Shown here: in pieces, positions 1 to 9,022 of the stretch
Numbering within the stretch: position 1 is the first letter of the stretch
Layout of the letters: the number at the start of each line of letters is the position of its first letter
Assembly: GCF_004135605.1 (NCBI RefSeq)
Contig: NZ_SDPT01000001.1
Location: forward strand, 682,001 to 746,000
Length of the DNA stretch: 64,000 nt
Direction: 5' to 3'
DNA from: Sphingomonas desiccabilis
GTDB lineage: Bacteria; Pseudomonadota; Alphaproteobacteria; Sphingomonadales; Sphingomonadaceae
Position numbers and translations under genes: made by a program
The notes under the pieces: model-generated
The model's input: only the letters and a program-made list of their open reading frames with translations
Database searches by the model: none
What the model was told of the DNA's origin: nothing

Positions 1-183
1 GCCGGCGCGACGACCGCGATTCTCTGGCCCAACCTGGACGAAGCCACGCGCGCGGCGCTGAAAGCAGCGGGATTGGACCAGGTGATCGGGAAACCCGTGT
101 CGGGTGCGCGGCTCGTGGAGGCGCTCTTCACGACGAAACGCGGGAATCCGGCCGATTCGCCCCTTGTTTCGCGCGCGGCATAG
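1..183 (+). CDS. C-terminal end of a response-regulator receiver domain (partial)
   Basis: The window opens inside this gene; 60 codons and a TAG stop remain. The residues fit the end of a CheY-like receiver: a helix, then a strand ending in the conserved lysine-proline pair (K31-P32 of the fragment, in IGKPVSGARL), followed by the last helix. Receivers take a phosphoryl group from a histidine kinase. Because a stand-alone receiver gene follows 66 bp downstream on the same strand, this fragment may be the C-terminal receiver of a hybrid sensor kinase that works with it. That pairing is inference, since the kinase part lies outside the window. Confidence 0.7.
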   Translation, partial: AGATTAILWPNLDEATRAALKAAGLDQVIGKPVSGARLVEALFTTKRGNPADSPLVSRAA

Positions 184-249
184 CGCAATAGCCTTAGGTA
201 CCATGCCCTCGCTGCTGACCCTCGCCACGCCCTTCAGGATCCGGGGGCG

Positions 250-642
250 ATGAACATCCTGTTTGTCGAAGACGATGCCATGAATCGCCGGGTGGTGCGC
301 GACATGCTCGATGTGGCGGGCGCGACGATGGCCGAAGCTGACCGGGCAGAGGAGGGGCTGCGCCGGATCGATGAAGAAGACTTCGACGTGGTGCTGGTGG
401 ACCTGCGCATGCCCGGCATGGACGGGCTCGAGGCGATCGGCCGCATTCGGGCCCGCGAGGATGCCAAGCGCGACCTGCCCCTGATCGTCGTCACCGCGGA
501 CACGGCGCTCGACCTGCGCGAGCGCTGCATCGCCGCCGGAGCCGACGAGGTGCTGTTCAAGCCGGTCGCCATGGAGGCGCTGTTCGACGCGATCGGTCGT
601 ATTCTCGCAAGCAAGTCCGACGAGGACGCCATCCTCTTCTGA
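250..642 (+). CDS. Single-domain response regulator (CheY/DivK-like receiver)
   Basis: A 130-residue protein made of one receiver domain and no output domain. Visible landmarks are the acidic pocket E7-D8-D9, the likely phosphoacceptor D51 (in VLVDLRMPGMDG), the switch threonine T82 and K104-P105. All residues needed for phosphotransfer are present. Proteins of this kind act by protein-protein contact, for example as phosphorelay shuttles or DivK-like cell-cycle regulators. The preceding gene ends in a receiver domain, so both may belong to one phosphorelay. The exact partner cannot be read from the sequence. Confidence 0.9.
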   Translation: MNILFVEDDAMNRRVVRDMLDVAGATMAEADRAEEGLRRIDEEDFDVVLVDLRMPGMDGLEAIGRIRAREDAKRDLPLIVVTADTALDLRERCIAAGADEVLFKPVAMEALFDAIGRILASKSDEDAILF

Positions 643-902
643 CCGCCAGGCCCCGTGGCCCGGGCTGCCGACGACCGGTCGAAGCCTGGCCTGGAGCTCC
701 TCTGATGATGCCGCCGGCCCCGCACCGGCCCAGCGCAGGCCGTCGGGGCGCCTCAGCGGGCGCATGACCCAGGTCCAAGGGGCGAACCGGGAAATAGCGG
801 CCACTGCGCGGCTTCCACGGGGCGAGGCCCCCTCTTGACCGCTACGCTCCCGACGCGTTCGATGCGGCGAACCGAGCACCGCCTGGTCGAGGGAGGGAAG
901 CC

Positions 903-2471
903 ATGAAATGGGCGAGCAGGATCGTACCGAGCCCGCCGGTGCACCGTTTGTCGTCATTCCTCCTCTTGCTGGCGATCGCGGCCGGCATGGTCGTGCCGGG
1001 CCGGGCGGGTGCGCAGCATGCGGAGACCCAGAACGTCCTGCGCTGGCAGACCTACGGCACGACCTCCGCCCTCGGCCGCGACACTAGGGTGCCCGGGGGC
1101 GGAATGGTGTCGGTCCAGCCGCGGACGGTGCCAGGCGAAGCATGGTCCAGCGGCGCAGGGATGAAGATCCCGGGCGCGATCCCGTCCGGTGAGCGCGTGA
1201 CCGCCGTCTTCTGGGCGCGTGCGGCAAGGCCGGTGCGCCTGACACTCGCATTGCAGGGCGGCGAACCCGGCTATGCACGCTTTGCGACGGCGGAAGTGGC
1301 GCTGACGCCGACGTGGCAGGTGGTTTCCGTCAGTGGGGTCGCTCCCCATCAATTCCCCGCGGAGTCTCAGTCGCTTTCGGTGCCGCTCGGGCTCTCCCGA
1401 GTCGAGGTCAACCTGGGACCAGTCGCGTTCCTGCGGGGAGAGGTAGACCGCGCCAGCGTAGCGCGAGCATTTGCAACCTTCCGCCCTGCCGAAGTCGCCG
1501 TCGATGTGCGCATACAATCCGAGCCCCGCGTGACCCTGGCGGGCACGCTGCACCTGCCGGCAGGGCAGGGCGAAGGTCCCTTTCCCCTCGCGGTGTTGAT
1601 CCAGGGGCATGGACCCAACGGCCGCGGCGGATTTCCGGAGATCATCAAGCGGCTCACTGCCGATGGCACTGCGGCTCTTGAATATGACAAGCGCGGGATC
1701 GGCCAGTCGACGGGCACGTACGAGGAGGACATGGAGCGGCTGACCGCCGACGCGACTGCCGCCGTAGCCGCGATGCGCCGCCGGCCCGAGATCGACGGCA
1801 GCCGCATTGCGCTCGTCGGGCAGAGCCAGGGCGGTGTGGTCGCGCCCGCAGTCGCGGCTGCCGATCCGACCATCGCAACTGTGGTCACCCTTGCAGGATC
1901 TGTCGGCGACGGCCTGCCGTATCTTCGCCGCGCCATTGTCGGTCAAATGATCCTTGCAGGCTGGCCCGAGGCAAAGGTGAGCCCGGCAGTGGACGCGGCC
2001 ATCGCGCTCCTCCAGGCGCGGATGGACGGCAAGGATGCCGCCGCGATCGAGGCGCTGCGCGCGGCGGTGATCGAGAAGTTCGAGGCGACCGGGTTTCCGC
2101 GCGCGACGGCACAAGGCGCGCTGGCGATGATCGACGTTCCGGCCGCGTGGAAGGCGAATCAGCTCCGCTCGGCCTCCGATCTCTCGACGCTGCGGGTCCC
2201 GGTTCTGGCGGTGTTCGGAACCAAGGACCCGCTCGTCGTGGCCTCTCACGAAGCCCCCGCCGCGCGCGCGGCGCTGGCAGATAATCCACGCGCACGCGTG
2301 GTGGTGATGGAGGGGATGAGTCACTGGTTCCAGGACGGCGCCGTCACCGGGACGGAAGAGGAAGTTGCGAAGCTGGGTTCCAATCTCGGGTCGCCGCGCG
2401 TGGTGATGCTCGTCGGGGACTGGCTGCGCGAGATGCTGGCGCCCGGAAGCGGCAACGCCAAGCCGCGCTAG
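903..2471 (+). CDS. Secreted alpha/beta-hydrolase (serine hydrolase)
   Basis: A 522-residue protein with an N-terminal signal peptide (basic start, hydrophobic stretch about residues 16-32, likely cleavage near A37). A divergent N-terminal region is followed by an alpha/beta-hydrolase domain from about residue 195. The oxyanion-loop region reads LIQGHGPNGRGG, the nucleophile elbow is GQSQGG with S308, and a late GMSHWF supplies a candidate catalytic histidine; an acid residue is likely in FGTKDPL. Such proteins hydrolyse esters or peptides, but the substrate is unknown. A strong ribosome-binding site (GAGGGAGG) sits just upstream. It appears to be a single-gene unit. Confidence 0.82.
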   Translation: MKWASRIVPSPPVHRLSSFLLLLAIAAGMVVPGRAGAQHAETQNVLRWQTYGTTSALGRDTRVPGGGMVSVQPRTVPGEAWSSGAGMKIPGAIPSGERVTAVFWARAARPVRLTLALQGGEPGYARFATAEVALTPTWQVVSVSGVAPHQFPAESQSLSVPLGLSRVEVNLGPVAFLRGEVDRASVARAFATFRPAEVAVDVRIQSEPRVTLAGTLHLPAGQGEGPFPLAVLIQGHGPNGRGGFPEIIKRLTADGTAALEYDKRGIGQSTGTYEEDMERLTADATAAVAAMRRRPEIDGSRIALVGQSQGGVVAPAVAAADPTIATVVTLAGSVGDGLPYLRRAIVGQMILAGWPEAKVSPAVDAAIALLQARMDGKDAAAIEALRAAVIEKFEATGFPRATAQGALAMIDVPAAWKANQLRSASDLSTLRVPVLAVFGTKDPLVVASHEAPAARAALADNPRARVVVMEGMSHWFQDGAVTGTEEEVAKLGSNLGSPRVVMLVGDWLREMLAPGSGNAKPR

Positions 2472-2577
2472 ACAAGTATAGCGGGCGATCGTCCGACGCT
2501 GATACCCACAGGCGGCAACCCGGTGGAGCGGCGCGATATTCCTGCTGCGCATCGGATGCGCGCTTGAGGGAAAAAGG

Positions 2578-2606
2578 TTGAACGCCGCGCGCCGCGCTGG
2601 TAGGGG
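2578..2606 (+). promoter_or_regulatory. Predicted rpsU promoter
   Basis: TTGAAC (2578-2583), a 17-bp spacer and TAGGGG (2601-2606) lie about 75 bp before rpsU. The same layout with the same -10-like hexamer occurs before rpsT (41199-41227) and a close relative before rpmH (58745-58773), which supports its use as a ribosomal-protein promoter. Confidence 0.55.
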
Positions 2607-2680
2607 CAGCGCATACCGCCGCGGCCTGCGCTCCGGCGACCTTTTGCTATTGCACGAACGAATCGGAGTTAGACGGCCTC

Positions 2681-2887
2681 ATGCAAATCATCGTCCGCGA
2701 CAACAACGTCGACCAGGCTCTGCGCGCGCTCAAGAAGAAGCTGCAGCGCGAAGGCGTGTATCGCGAGATGAAGCTTCGCCGCCACTACGAGAAGCCGAGC
2801 GAGAAGCGCGCTCGCGAGCGTGCGGCTGCCGTGCGTCGTGCTCGCAAGCTCGAGCGCAAGCGTGCGGAGCGTGACAACGCCCGGTAA
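2681..2887 (+). CDS. rpsU: 30S ribosomal protein S21
   Basis: A 68-residue, very basic protein matching S21 along its whole length: it starts [20 protein letters not shown], continues with the [21 protein letters not shown] segment split across residues 25-45, and ends in an arginine/lysine-rich helix. S21 binds the small subunit near the 3' end of 16S rRNA and takes part in initiation. It is preceded by a promoter of the type shared with rpsT and rpmH and followed by a strong hairpin, so it is probably a monocistronic unit. Confidence 0.97.
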   Translation: MQIIVRDNNVDQALRALKKKLQREGVYREMKLRRHYEKPSEKRARERAAAVRRARKLERKRAERDNAR

Positions 2888-2894
2888 GCGCTCC

Positions 2895-2924
2895 CGTACG
2901 GCACCCGCTTCCGGGTGCCGTACG
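2895..2924 (+). terminator. Hairpin terminator after rpsU
   Basis: A perfect 13-bp inverted repeat (CGTACGGCACCCG at 2895-2907 and its complement at 2912-2924) with a 4-base loop CTTC begins 8 bp after the rpsU stop. There is no T-run on the + strand, so it may stop transcription less efficiently than a classical intrinsic terminator or mainly protect the 3' end. Confidence 0.7.
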
Positions 2925-3007
2925 TCGCGGCCTTCTCGGCTGCCCAATCTTTCTCATCGCCGTCGTGGCGCCGCTACGCGCGCCTGACGCAAGCGGGATC
3001 GCTGTTC

Positions 3008-3583
3008 ATGTCCGTCACTGCCGTCCCGCTCCAGCCCGTGAAGCGCCGCTACCTCGTCTGGCTTTGGGTCGGCGTCGCCCTGATCGTTGCAGCAGCTGCG
3101 GCGCTCGCGTGGGCCGGAACCCCCCACAGCAAGGTGACGGAGTCCGGACTCCGGTACGAGATCATCGAGGCGGGCGAGGGGCCTGCTCCGACCGATGACG
3201 ACGTCGCGCTGATCAACTATGTCGGCAAGCGTCCGGACGGAAGCGTCTTCGACCAGAACCAGCAGACTCCCATGCCGGTGCGTGGCGTGGTCCCCGGCTT
3301 TGCCGAGGCGCTGAAGATGATGCCCAAGGGCGCAAAGTACCGTTTCTGGATCCCGCCGCACCTGGGCTACGGCGCGCCGCGTCCGGCCGGTGCTCCGCCG
3401 CTCACCGGCGAGCCGGCAGAACTGGCGAAGATCACGCTCCAGTTCGATGTCGAGCTTCTCGATTTCATCCCCGAAGCGGTGCTGCGCCAGCAGATGATGC
3501 AGCAGATGATGCAGGGCGGCGCTCCGGCTGGTCCGGGGGGCGCAGTTCCCGGTGGTCCGGGGCCGGAGGGTCCGGGCCGCTAA
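3008..3583 (+). CDS. Membrane-anchored FKBP-type peptidyl-prolyl cis-trans isomerase
   Basis: A 191-residue protein from the ATG at 3008; a GTG at 2915 in frame is rejected because it lies inside the rpsU terminator. Residues 14-38 form one hydrophobic segment (signal anchor or signal peptide), followed by an FKBP domain from about residue 45 to 145. Family landmarks include GLRYEIIEAGEG, NYVGKRPDGSVFD, VVPGFAEALKMMPKGAKYRFWIP and LGYG, split over the domain. These enzymes catalyse proline isomerisation and act in the periplasm when exported. The C-terminal 40 residues are low-complexity, rich in Met-Gln then Gly-Pro-Ala. Confidence 0.9.
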   Translation: MSVTAVPLQPVKRRYLVWLWVGVALIVAAAAALAWAGTPHSKVTESGLRYEIIEAGEGPAPTDDDVALINYVGKRPDGSVFDQNQQTPMPVRGVVPGFAEALKMMPKGAKYRFWIPPHLGYGAPRPAGAPPLTGEPAELAKITLQFDVELLDFIPEAVLRQQMMQQMMQGGAPAGPGGAVPGGPGPEGPGR

Positions 3584-3746
3584 GACCGGCTGGGCCGCGC
3601 CTACGCATCCCGCGCGGTCGATCCTTTCCTGGGCCCGGTGCGCCGTCGTGGCGTGCCGGGCCTTCTGCTTTATGGGAAGCGCGCTTCCTTCCCTTCAGGA
3701 ATTGGCAGGTAGACAAGCCGCAGGAGCTCCCATGAAGCGAGGGCGC

Positions 3747-3765
3747 CTACAATTGGCCTATGTAG
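3747..3765. promoter_or_regulatory. Inverted repeat A (possible operator)
   Basis: CTACA-N9-TGTAG, with arms 3747-3751 and 3761-3765. The core AATTGGCCT is repeated exactly in the second element at 3856-3875, whose centre is about 110 bp away. Paired sites of this kind often bind a dimeric regulator; no regulator gene is adjacent. Confidence 0.4.
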
Positions 3766-3846
3766 AGCGTCAGTATTTGCGGGATCGGGACTTGCGCCAC
3801 ATCGGGGCAGTGTCACCGAAGTGGATCAGTACTTCCGGCGTTTCGC

Positions 3847-3876
3847 TTGAGTTAACTATAATTGGCCTCTTATAGT
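3847..3876 (+). promoter_or_regulatory. Predicted sigma70-type promoter of the first sugar-transferase gene
   Basis: TTGAGT (3847-3852), an 18-bp spacer and TATAGT (3871-3876), about 35 bp before the start codon at 3912. The promoter overlaps inverted repeat B (3856-3875), so a protein bound there would be expected to repress or otherwise control it. Confidence 0.5.
3856..3875. promoter_or_regulatory. Inverted repeat B (possible operator over the promoter)
   Basis: CTATA-N10-TATAG, arms 3856-3860 and 3871-3875, with the same AATTGGCCT core as repeat A. It covers the spacer and -10 element of the predicted promoter. Confidence 0.4.
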
Positions 3877-3911
3877 CTGTTCGTTGCCGTGTCCGAACCG
3901 GGGGTGGGGGG

Positions 3912-5321
3912 ATGAGCGGAGAGGCCGATCACTGGGTACTGCCGTCCGGGCCTCTGCTCGCGTCTGGACGCCGGGCCGTACGTTGGCAGCCCTCGCGCGG
4001 TGTCCTTAGGACGCGTCTGATCCTGTTCCTGGGCCTGCTGGATCTCCTGGCGATCCTGGGCAGCTTTCTCCTGGTCGGAATGCTCTACAGCCCGGGCGGT
4101 GGACGGCAGGGGCTGGTGATCGGGGTTGCCATGCTTCCAATCTATTTTCTCTCCGCCTTCAGCAGCGGCGCCTTTGCCGTCTCCGTGATCGACCGCAGGA
4201 GCACGGGAGTAGCCCGCGCGCTCCGATCGATGCTGTTCGCAGCCGGTGCGGTGTTGTTCGCTGCCTTCTACCTGCGAGCAAGTGCGGACCTGTCGCGGGT
4301 GGTGGTTGCAGCCGGAACGGTCGTCAATTTCGGTGTGCTGGCTGTCGCGCGGACCTTGTTCCTGCGGGACGCGCGGCGGATCATCGGCGGCAATCCGTAC
4401 AATGTGGTCCTCCTCTCGGACGAAGGGATGTTCCCCCGATCGCGCGCGGCAGGTTTCTCGACGATTCTCGCCGCATCCAGCTTCGATCCGGGAGTGCACG
4501 ACCCGATGATGTACGACCGCCTTGCCGTCGCGCTGCAGAAGGCGGACCGCGTCGTCGTTGCCTGTGCCGCCGAGCGGAGGCACGCGTGGGTGCATGCCCT
4601 GCAGGGCGCGAACGTGCAGGGAGAGGTTCTCGCGCCGGAACTGACGGCCCTGGCTCCGCTCGGCGTCGCCCGTTTCGGCGAGGACCCGACCCTGATCGTC
4701 GCCAAGGGGCCGCTCGGTATCGAGGAGCGCATGGTCAAGCGCCTGTTCGACATCGTGGTGGCAGGCGTTGCGCTGCTGCTGTTGGCGCCGATGCTGGGCG
4801 TGATCGCGCTGGCCATCCGGGTGGAGTCCCCGGGGTCCGTGTTCTTCGTTCAACGGAGAATCGGCCGCGGAAACCGAATGTTCCACATGTTGAAATTCCG
4901 CAGCATGCGGCCGGAACGATGCGACGAAAATGGCTGTACCTCGACGACGCGCGACGATGATCGAATCACGCGCGTCGGCCGCTTGCTCCGGCGGACGAGT
5001 CTCGACGAGCTGCCGCAGCTGGTGAACGTCCTCGCGGGCAACATGTCGATCGTGGGCCCGAGGCCGCACGCGCTGGGGTCCCGCGCCGAAGATCAGCTGT
5101 TCTGGGAGATCGACGAGCGCTATTGGCACCGCCACGCGGCCAAGCCGGGTCTCACCGGCCTGGCACAGATTCGGGGCTATCGCGGCGCCACCAATCACCG
5201 CAGCGACCTGGTCAACCGCTTGCAGGCCGATCTTGAGTATCTGCATGGTTGGACCATCTGGCGGGACATGCTGATCGTGGCGCAGACCGTCCGAGTACTC
5301 GTCCACCGCAACGCCTTCTAG
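3912..5321 (+). CDS. Polyprenyl-phosphate sugar-1-phosphate transferase (paralogue A)
   Basis: A 469-residue membrane enzyme of the polyisoprenyl-phosphate hexose-1-phosphate transferase family, which loads the first sugar of a repeat unit onto undecaprenyl phosphate. The N-terminal half has four or five hydrophobic segments and a linker domain. The C-terminal catalytic domain (from about residue 273, KRLFDI) carries the membrane re-entrant helix, LKFRSM, the Asp-Glu pair in SLDELPQ and [12 protein letters not shown]. It is similar to sphingan-type SpsB/GelB enzymes in plan; the sugar is probably Glc or Gal but cannot be read directly. A paralogue (5358-6776) faces it tail to tail 36 bp away. 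Confidence 0.92.
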   Translation: MSGEADHWVLPSGPLLASGRRAVRWQPSRGVLRTRLILFLGLLDLLAILGSFLLVGMLYSPGGGRQGLVIGVAMLPIYFLSAFSSGAFAVSVIDRRSTGVARALRSMLFAAGAVLFAAFYLRASADLSRVVVAAGTVVNFGVLAVARTLFLRDARRIIGGNPYNVVLLSDEGMFPRSRAAGFSTILAASSFDPGVHDPMMYDRLAVALQKADRVVVACAAERRHAWVHALQGANVQGEVLAPELTALAPLGVARFGEDPTLIVAKGPLGIEERMVKRLFDIVVAGVALLLLAPMLGVIALAIRVESPGSVFFVQRRIGRGNRMFHMLKFRSMRPERCDENGCTSTTRDDDRITRVGRLLRRTSLDELPQLVNVLAGNMSIVGPRPHALGSRAEDQLFWEIDERYWHRHAAKPGLTGLAQIRGYRGATNHRSDLVNRLQADLEYLHGWTIWRDMLIVAQTVRVLVHRNAF

Positions 5322-5357
5322 GGCCCTGCGCTTCGGCTCCCGCGGCGGCAGCAGCAA

Positions 5358-6776
5358 TCAAAACGCGTTGCGATGCACCAGGACGCGGAAGGTCTGGAGC
5401 ACCAGCACGAGGTCGCGCCAGATGGTCCAGGAGTCCAGATAGGCCAGATCGGCCTGGAGCCGGTTGATCAGGTCACGGTCCGTTTCCGTGTTTCCGCGGA
5501 AGCCTCGGACCTGCGCCAGGCCGGTGAGACCCGGCTTCACCGCATGGCGGTTCCAATAGTGCGAGGAAACCTCCCAATAAAGGGAGTCGCCAGCCAGTGC
5601 GCCGGTGGCGTGCGGGCGCGGGCCGACGATCGACATGTCGCCCAGCAGGACGTTCAGGATCTGCGGCAGCTCGTCGAGGCTGGTCTTCCGGATAAATCGG
5701 CCGACGCGGGTCACGCGCGGGTCGTCCCTGGTGGTGAGCTTGTTCGCGTTGTGATCGAGCTTGCCGACATGCATGCTTCGGAACTTGAGCATGCGGAACA
5801 GCCGGTTGCCCTGACCGACGCGATTCTGTGCAAACAGCACGGGGCCGGGCGAGTCGAGCTTGATGGCAATAGCCACCAGCGCCATCACCGGGGCCAGCAT
5901 CGGCAGGGCCAGCATCACCACGGAAAGATCGAACAGTCGCTTCAGGCAGCGATCGACGGTGTTGAGCGGACCCACTGCGACAAGGGCGGTGGACGTCCCG
6001 TGATAATGGGTGGCCCCGATCGCGCCGATTGCATCGAGTTCGGGGGCCAGCACCTCCACGTTCACGCCAGCACCCTTGAGTGCCAGGGACCAGGCTGCGC
6101 GCCGCTCGAGCGGGCAGGCGACGATCACGCGGTCAGCATGGCAGATCATGCCGCCGATCCGGCTGAGCATCATCGGGTCGTTGATGTCGGGCGCGAGGCC
6201 AATCTGCTCCACGTCGATCCGCAACGCGCTGCAGGCATCCGGTGGTTGGATGCCGTCGACCAGCACGATCTCGCTGTCCGGGCTGCCGCCAAGCCGTGCC
6301 AGTGCGAAGCGTGCATAGAGCGCGCGCGAGAGAACCAGGGCGACGCAGCTTGCCAAGGTGCCCGCGATGACGACGACGCGCGACAGGTCGTCGGAAGCCT
6401 TGAGAACGAAGCCGAGCCCAATCGCGATGATCGAGGCCGCAAGCATGGCGAAACAGGCCCGGCGCGTGCTGCGGGTGGCGCTGATCATCGCGGTCGGTCG
6501 ATATGCCTCCCGCTGTACCGCCACGACGAAATACAGCGGCAGGATCAGGATGAGGAGGGTGGTGAGGCGGTTGCTGGTTACCTCGCCCAGCCGCAGCCAG
6601 CCTACAAAGCCCGTCGCGGCCGTGATGGCGAGCATATCCAGGAGGATGAGGCCGAGCGCCAGTCGAACCCGGATGGCGTGCTTGGCGGAGGCGCGCGGGG
6701 ATTCGGGGCGGTAGTCGCCCTCGCTCAAGCCGGCCTTCCGTTCGCCCGATGTCCCCAGGACAGTAGATGCAGCCAT
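5358..6776 (-). CDS. Polyprenyl-phosphate sugar-1-phosphate transferase (paralogue B)
   Basis: A 472-residue protein of the same family and domain plan as the gene at 3912-5321: N-terminal membrane segments, a linker domain, then a catalytic domain with KRLFDL, LKFRSM, SLDELPQ and [12 protein letters not shown]. Both proteins end in LVHRNAF, and by eye well over half of the catalytic-domain residues are identical. The pair therefore looks like an old inverted duplication. Having two initiating enzymes could mean two polysaccharides, two first sugars, or redundancy. It is convergent with paralogue A and divergent from the gene at 7068. Confidence 0.92.
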   Translation of the reverse strand: MAASTVLGTSGERKAGLSEGDYRPESPRASAKHAIRVRLALGLILLDMLAITAATGFVGWLRLGEVTSNRLTTLLILILPLYFVVAVQREAYRPTAMISATRSTRRACFAMLAASIIAIGLGFVLKASDDLSRVVVIAGTLASCVALVLSRALYARFALARLGGSPDSEIVLVDGIQPPDACSALRIDVEQIGLAPDINDPMMLSRIGGMICHADRVIVACPLERRAAWSLALKGAGVNVEVLAPELDAIGAIGATHYHGTSTALVAVGPLNTVDRCLKRLFDLSVVMLALPMLAPVMALVAIAIKLDSPGPVLFAQNRVGQGNRLFRMLKFRSMHVGKLDHNANKLTTRDDPRVTRVGRFIRKTSLDELPQILNVLLGDMSIVGPRPHATGALAGDSLYWEVSSHYWNRHAVKPGLTGLAQVRGFRGNTETDRDLINRLQADLAYLDSWTIWRDLVLVLQTFRVLVHRNAF

Positions 6777-7067
6777 ACGGTTAATCCTGCGCCTTTAGTG
6801 CCCGAATGTCGAGACACGGCGGCATGCGATGCTGCTCTGCACCAGATCGCGCGTCGTTGCGCTTCGGATGGTGAGTATGGCTGATTTGAGGCGGTAAACG
6901 GCGGAAGATCAACCAAAAGTCGGGAACCGCCGGGCGTTCACGCGGAAAAGGCGTTCTCAAATCGGTGCGACAAGCCGTCCCGCTGGCACGCCGCGTTGTG
7001 CGGGTGCGCACAGGTGTCTACAGGCAATTTTAGGTAAGCACGTCGAAGGGGCAGGCAGAGATACAGC

Positions 7068-7460
7068 ATGAGCCTGGTGGAGATGTACGAAGCCGTAAAG
7101 GATGTTGCCGCACCGTTCGGGCAGGTCGGCCGCTCGATCGCACACATCCACGTGGGGCTCGCCCTGTTCGTCGGCTGCTCGCTCCTAACCCGTCGCGGGA
7201 TGGCATCAGGATGGCCGTTGTTCCTGCTGGTCATGCTCGAGCTTCTGAACGAAGCGGCCGATCTCGCAGAAGGCTGGCCGCACCTCCAAGCATGGCGCAT
7301 CCGGGACACCGTCGGCGATTTCGCCAATACCATGCTCTGGCCAGTGCTTTTGTTCATGATCGCACGCGCTCAGGAGCGGAAGGCAGTCGGGGCAAAGGAA
7401 GCGATGACGTCGGATGCGACGTCTTCCATTCTGAGGGAGGATGACGCCGGCTTGTATTGA
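7068..7460 (+). CDS. Small membrane protein of unknown function in the polysaccharide locus
   Basis: A 130-residue protein with two to three hydrophobic segments (about residues 26-40, 46-62 and 87-101) and a polar C-terminal tail. I do not recognise a characterised family; the layout loosely resembles small VanZ-like membrane proteins, but no decisive motif is visible. Its 3' end overlaps the longest frame of the polymerase gene that follows, which suggests translational coupling and a role in the same pathway. It starts about 290 bp from the divergent sugar transferase. Confidence 0.7.
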   Translation: MSLVEMYEAVKDVAAPFGQVGRSIAHIHVGLALFVGCSLLTRRGMASGWPLFLLVMLELLNEAADLAEGWPHLQAWRIRDTVGDFANTMLWPVLLFMIARAQERKAVGAKEAMTSDATSSILREDDAGLY

Positions 7461-8787
7461 CCGCCCCAGACAGGGCAAAGAGGCTCGATTTTTCCGTCAG
7501 AGTACCGCTCCCATGCAAGCTGCGCAGGCACCTTCCGCCACTTTCCCCGCGAGCGTCCATGCGAGAGCTCGGCAGATTGGCGCCCATTATCTCACCGGAC
7601 AGCGAGGAACGGTGTTCTGGGCGTTCGTCATGCTGATGGTGACGAACGTCGCCCTGGCAAAGGCGGGCTTCAGCACGGGCAGTACGCCGGTCACCTTCGG
7701 ATACCTGTTGATGGGAGCGTTGGCACCCTTTGCGCTGATTGGCCTCATCGTTCGGCCGGTGCTGTCGCCTGCCGCGCTTCTCCATGTCCTGCTCGCGTAC
7801 CTGCCGGTCGGCCTGTTCGCGGTATACAAGGTGGAGACCGCGTTCGGCAGTCCCGCGGAACTGCTCGTTACCGGAACGAACTTCCTGATCCTCCCTGTCA
7901 TCATCATCGGGTTGTTCTCTCCCTATCTGGAGGACCTGACGGAGGCGCAGATCTGCACGGTCCTGAAATGGTGCGTACGGTTCGCCGTCGCCTGGGGGCT
8001 GATGAACTTCTTCATGTATGCCCTGACGAAGAGCTTTATCGCCATCCCCTATCTGACCATGAATGCTGCGGATGCCGCCGAAGTGTTCGGGAAGAACAAT
8101 CGCCGGGGCGGCTTCATGAAGCTGGTGTCGACGTACAATAACGGGAACATCTTTGGCGTCTGCATGATTGCCCTCGGACCAGTCTATCTTTACGCGGAAA
8201 AGTCGCGGGCCTGGATGGCGGCATTCCTGCTGGCGATCCTGTTGACCTTGAGCCGCTCGGCGTGGTTCGGGATGGTCGTGATGGGTGGGGTTATGGTTGC
8301 GCTAGGGCAGGTCCGCGTCAATCGAGGTCCTGTGTGGCTGGGGGGCCTGGCTGCGGTCGGCGGCATCGTGATCATCATGCCGTTCCTCGGCTGGACATCG
8401 GACAATTTGTTCGACTCCAACCTTGGCGGGCGCTTCTACCAGGTGGAGCAGTTGGTGATCACTTGGTTCGGTGCCCCGAGGGTTAGCATCAAGGAAATCA
8501 TCTACCTCGGTCTCCTGCAGAGTTTCGGCCTGATCGGATTTCTGTTCGTGATGCTGGCATTGACGTTTCCGATATTGGTAAATGCCTCTCGGCTACGGAC
8601 CCTTCCGATGTTGCGCAGGGCGGCGATCGGCGGAACGATCTGTTATCTGGCGATGGCTGCGCTGGATGGCGCTTTCATCTTCCCTCCTGTGCTCGCGATC
8701 TTCCTGTTCTTGGGCGCTCTCACGTATCGACGGGGCTACCGGGGTGCGGCGGGGCGGGCGGCGCTACCGGCTACCGCGGCGATCTGA
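7441..8787 (+). CDS. wzy: O-antigen/exopolysaccharide polymerase-like membrane protein (Wzy family)
   Basis: A 448-residue protein with about ten hydrophobic segments, typical of Wzy/O-antigen ligase family enzymes that join repeat units at the periplasmic face. A larger polar loop with basic and aromatic residues lies at about 320-350, followed by further membrane helices. The 7441 ATG has a strong GAGGGAGG immediately before it, too close for an ideal start, so the ATG at 7513 is an alternative that would remove 24 residues. It is followed by a Wzx-like flippase gene on the same strand. Confidence 0.75.
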   Translation: MTPACIDRPRQGKEARFFRQSTAPMQAAQAPSATFPASVHARARQIGAHYLTGQRGTVFWAFVMLMVTNVALAKAGFSTGSTPVTFGYLLMGALAPFALIGLIVRPVLSPAALLHVLLAYLPVGLFAVYKVETAFGSPAELLVTGTNFLILPVIIIGLFSPYLEDLTEAQICTVLKWCVRFAVAWGLMNFFMYALTKSFIAIPYLTMNAADAAEVFGKNNRRGGFMKLVSTYNNGNIFGVCMIALGPVYLYAEKSRAWMAAFLLAILLTLSRSAWFGMVVMGGVMVALGQVRVNRGPVWLGGLAAVGGIVIIMPFLGWTSDNLFDSNLGGRFYQVEQLVITWFGAPRVSIKEIIYLGLLQSFGLIGFLFVMLALTFPILVNASRLRTLPMLRRAAIGGTICYLAMAALDGAFIFPPVLAIFLFLGALTYRRGYRGAAGRAALPATAAI

Positions 8788-9022
8788 TCGCTGCCCGAGG
8801 CTCGGGGTCCCATCTCCGCACGTCGCTGTCTGGCGGCGCCGGGAGCATCAGGAGGGAGGGGCGGGCCTCTACCGTTGGCGGACTAGGTAGATTTCTGCTG
8901 CAACCAAGCCCGCTCTGGCTGTTCTGCTGCATTGCAGCGCCGTTTGATCGCCGTCTGCTTGCCACCGCGCAAAACTGCCGTCATGGCCGGTCAGCATATA
9001 GCGGAAACGGAATACCTGCCTC

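Larger units (their letters stand above)
3584..3911. other. 328-bp intergenic region with promoter and two related inverted repeats
   Basis: No gene was recognised here. The region is less G+C rich than its flanks toward the right end and contains two related inverted repeats (3747-3765 and 3856-3875) and a sigma70-like promoter (3847-3876) that would drive the sugar-transferase gene starting at 3912. It marks the left border of the polysaccharide locus. Confidence 0.6.

Noticed and set aside
8788..8810. Terminator after the polymerase-like gene
   Set aside because: Only a 5-bp stem (CCCGA/TCGGG) and no T-run.
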